Source of the DNA: Staphylococcus sp. GSSP0090 | Lineage (GTDB): Bacteria; Bacillota; Bacilli; Staphylococcales; Staphylococcaceae | Direction: 5' to 3' | Assembly: GCF_013391405.1 (NCBI RefSeq) | Contig: NZ_JACBFD010000026.1 | Coordinates: forward strand, 1 to 63,075 | DNA length: 63,075 nucleotides | Shown here: positions 61,610 through 63,075 of the stretch, one piece after another | Position numbering within the stretch: the first letter of the stretch is position 1 | Layout of the letters: each line of letters starts with the position of its first letter | Program-made: the position numbers and the translations under genes | The notes under the pieces: model-generated | Databases searched by the model: none | What the model saw: only the letters and a program-made list of their open reading frames with translations | Told to the model about the DNA's origin: nothing

Positions 61610-62533
61610 TTGCATAAGGATGACATCTTAAAAGAATTAAAAGCAATTGTTCCAGATGAAATTATTAAAATTGATGAACCCCTAAAAAAATATACATATA
61701 CTCAAACAGGTGGCAAAGCAGATTATTACCTTTCACCAACCGATAATGAACATGTCCAAGCTATCGTTCACTTTGCCTACACACACGATATACCTGTGAC
61801 CTATCTAGGTAATGGCTCTAATATTATTATTCGTGAAGGTGGTATTCGCGGTATTGTGATTAGCTTACTTTCACTTGATTATATTGATGTATCCGATGAT
61901 GCCATCATTTCAGGAAGTGGTGCTGCAATCATCGATGTTTCACGTACAGCAAGAGATCATAGCTTAACTGGTCTTGAATTTGCATGTGGTATACCTGGTT
62001 CAATTGGAGGCGCTGTATTCATGAATGCTGGTGCTTACGGCGGTGAAGTAAAAGACTGTATTGATTATGCACTTTGCGTTAATAACAAAGGTGAATTAAT
62101 CACATTAACCAATAAAGAACTTGAATTGGATTATCGTAATAGTATTGTTCAAAAAGAGCACCTCGTTGTATTAGAAGCTGCCTTTACTCTAGCACCAGGC
62201 AACCAACAAGAAATCCAAGCTACCATGGATGATTTAACAGAGCGAAGAGAATCTAAACAACCTCTAGAATTCCCTTCATGTGGTAGTGTATTCCAACGTC
62301 CACCCGGTCATTTTGCAGGTAAGTTAATTCAAGACGCTGACCTACAAGGCCATCGTATAGGCGGTGTAGAAGTTTCAACAAAACATGCCGGTTTTATGGT
62401 TAATGTAGATAAAGGAACGGCAACAGATTATGAAGATTTGATTCATTATGTTCAAAAAGTAGTAGAACAAAAATTTGATGTTGAGCTCCATCCTGAAGTA
62501 AGGATAATTGGAGAACATCCTCTCAATGAATAA
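61610..62533 (+). CDS. murB: UDP-N-acetylenolpyruvoylglucosamine reductase
   Basis: The TTG start at 61610 follows AGGAAAGGATG. The 307-residue flavoenzyme has [13 protein letters not shown] at its start, FAD-binding [12 protein letters not shown] and [20 protein letters not shown], the catalytic serine in [20 protein letters not shown] and the C-terminal EVRIIGEH. It reduces UDP-GlcNAc-enolpyruvate to UDP-MurNAc for peptidoglycan with NADPH. The CHY zinc-finger gene follows 14 bases later. Confidence 0.97.
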   Translation: MHKDDILKELKAIVPDEIIKIDEPLKKYTYTQTGGKADYYLSPTDNEHVQAIVHFAYTHDIPVTYLGNGSNIIIREGGIRGIVISLLSLDYIDVSDDAIISGSGAAIIDVSRTARDHSLTGLEFACGIPGSIGGAVFMNAGAYGGEVKDCIDYALCVNNKGELITLTNKELELDYRNSIVQKEHLVVLEAAFTLAPGNQQEIQATMDDLTERRESKQPLEFPSCGSVFQRPPGHFAGKLIQDADLQGHRIGGVEVSTKHAGFMVNVDKGTATDYEDLIHYVQKVVEQKFDVELHPEVRIIGEHPLNE

Positions 62534-62547
62534 TAGGAGATATCACT

Positions 62548-62862
62548 ATGGTAAACGTATATGGTTCCACTGTAGATAATGAGTCACGTTGTACGCATTA
62601 TCAAACACCTTTAGATATTATTGCCATTAAGTTTAAATGCTGTAATAAATACTATCCATGTTATAAATGTCACAATGAGCATGAATCTCATAAGATTCAG
62701 CGTTGGCAAGCAAATGAATTTCATGAGAAAGCTATCTTATGTGGCGTTTGTAATCATGAAATGACTATTAATGACTATATGATGATAGAAGCTTGTCCGA
62801 ATTGTGATGCTCACTTTAATAATCGTTGTAAGTATCATTATCACTTATACTTTGAAATTTAA
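62548..62862 (+). CDS. CHY zinc-finger protein
   Basis: The 104-residue protein has the cysteine/histidine pattern of CHY zinc fingers: C..HY near residues 15-18, KCCNKYYPCYKCHNEHESH (about 30-48), CGVCNHEMTINDYM and EACPNCDAHFNNRCKYHYH near the C-terminus. These bind two or three zinc ions. Small bacterial CHY proteins have no known function. It starts 14 bases after murB with AGGAGAT and is followed by a terminator at 62936-62973. Confidence 0.88.
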   Translation: MVNVYGSTVDNESRCTHYQTPLDIIAIKFKCCNKYYPCYKCHNEHESHKIQRWQANEFHEKAILCGVCNHEMTINDYMMIEACPNCDAHFNNRCKYHYHLYFEI

Positions 62863-63075
62863 TACAATAACGAGATAAAACTTAATTTTTTATATTAAAC
62901 AGCGTAGATGCATTGATGTTACAACTACGCTTCAGACTGTCGACAAAGTCTCCGACTTTGTTGGCAGTTTTTTATGATCGCTTTCCGCGGGCACTGCCTT
63001 AGCCTGTAGTCTTCGGCTAGTGTTATTCCCGCAGGCATCGGCATAAATCACTGTCAATATGAAACAACTCAAAAC
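62863..63075. other. Right-end intergenic region with hairpins and interspersed repeat
   Basis: This stretch holds a small hairpin GCGTAG...CTACGC (about 62893-62930), the murB terminator, and from about 62978 a sequence CGCTTTCCGCGGGCACTGCC...GGCATCGGCATAAATCA. That sequence looks like a repeated staphylococcal intergenic element, possibly an IS- or repeat-end remnant. It runs to the window edge. Confidence 0.55.
62936..62973 (+). terminator. Terminator after the CHY zinc-finger gene
   Basis: ACTGTC-G-ACAAAGTC-TCC-GACTTTGT-TG-GCAGT is followed by TTTTTT on the forward strand, ending the murB-CHY transcript. Confidence 0.9.

Overview
The window is a low-GC chromosomal segment of a staphylococcus, almost certainly a coagulase-negative species. 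The evidence is PSM-beta peptides, a bacillithiol-type YtxJ protein, an EMYY-motif lipoprotein, a tmRNA tag reading GKENNNFAVAA (S. aureus has GKSNNNFAVAA), and gene order shared with S. aureus over most of its length. The proteins are clearly diverged from the S. aureus orthologues I remember, so I do not name a species.

Layout. (1) Positions 1-7768 carry two PSM-beta peptide genes, a family-2 glycosyltransferase with two C-terminal repeat domains, a small P-loop kinase, a pair of unrecognised hydrophobic mini-proteins, a tandemly duplicated SprG/SprF-like type I toxin-antitoxin locus, tRNA-Arg(UCU), and the overlapping murI-rdgB-yfcE operon. (2) Positions 7769-9274 hold a complete ISL3-family insertion sequence. 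(3) Positions 9275-22400 hold ssrA (tmRNA), smpB, rnr, a carboxylesterase, secG, a membrane protein, and the glycolytic cggR-gapA-pgk-tpiA-gpmI-eno cluster. (4) Positions 22400-35440 hold small membrane proteins, an epimerase, clpP, tRNA-Arg(CCG), a YitT protein, rapZ-yvcK-whiA, trxB, a TPR protein, an acyltransferase, lgt and hprK. (5) Positions 35640-53400 hold uvrB-uvrA, csbA with an HD phosphohydrolase, a LysM-CHAP cell-wall hydrolase, secA-prfB, hpf, comFA-comFC, fakB1, a YigZ protein and tagO. (6) Positions 53600-63075 hold gdpS, a two-part ThrE-like exporter, pepT, glycerate kinase, ytxJ, a lipoprotein, a GrpB-like protein, murB and a CHY zinc-finger protein.

The genes left of the IS (murI-rdgB-yfcE to psm-beta) and those right of it (ssrA onwards) lie, from memory of S. 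aureus, roughly a quarter megabase apart on that chromosome. The IS therefore sits exactly at a breakpoint of gene order. It shows no target-site duplication, which suggests recombination between IS copies rather than simple insertion.

Regulatory sites readable in the sequence are a CggR-type operator and promoter before cggR, a CtsR box in the clpP promoter, a LexA/SOS box before uvrB, a WalR box before the LysM-CHAP hydrolase, the +1 programmed frameshift of prfB, and many bidirectional terminators. The least explained parts are the mini-ORF pair at 4071-4339, the duplicated type I toxin-antitoxin locus in which only the antitoxin RNA was kept intact in one copy, the glycosyltransferase with DUF5776-like repeats, the comFA start that seems to need a non-standard codon, and the paired hairpins next to the gdpS ribosome binding site.
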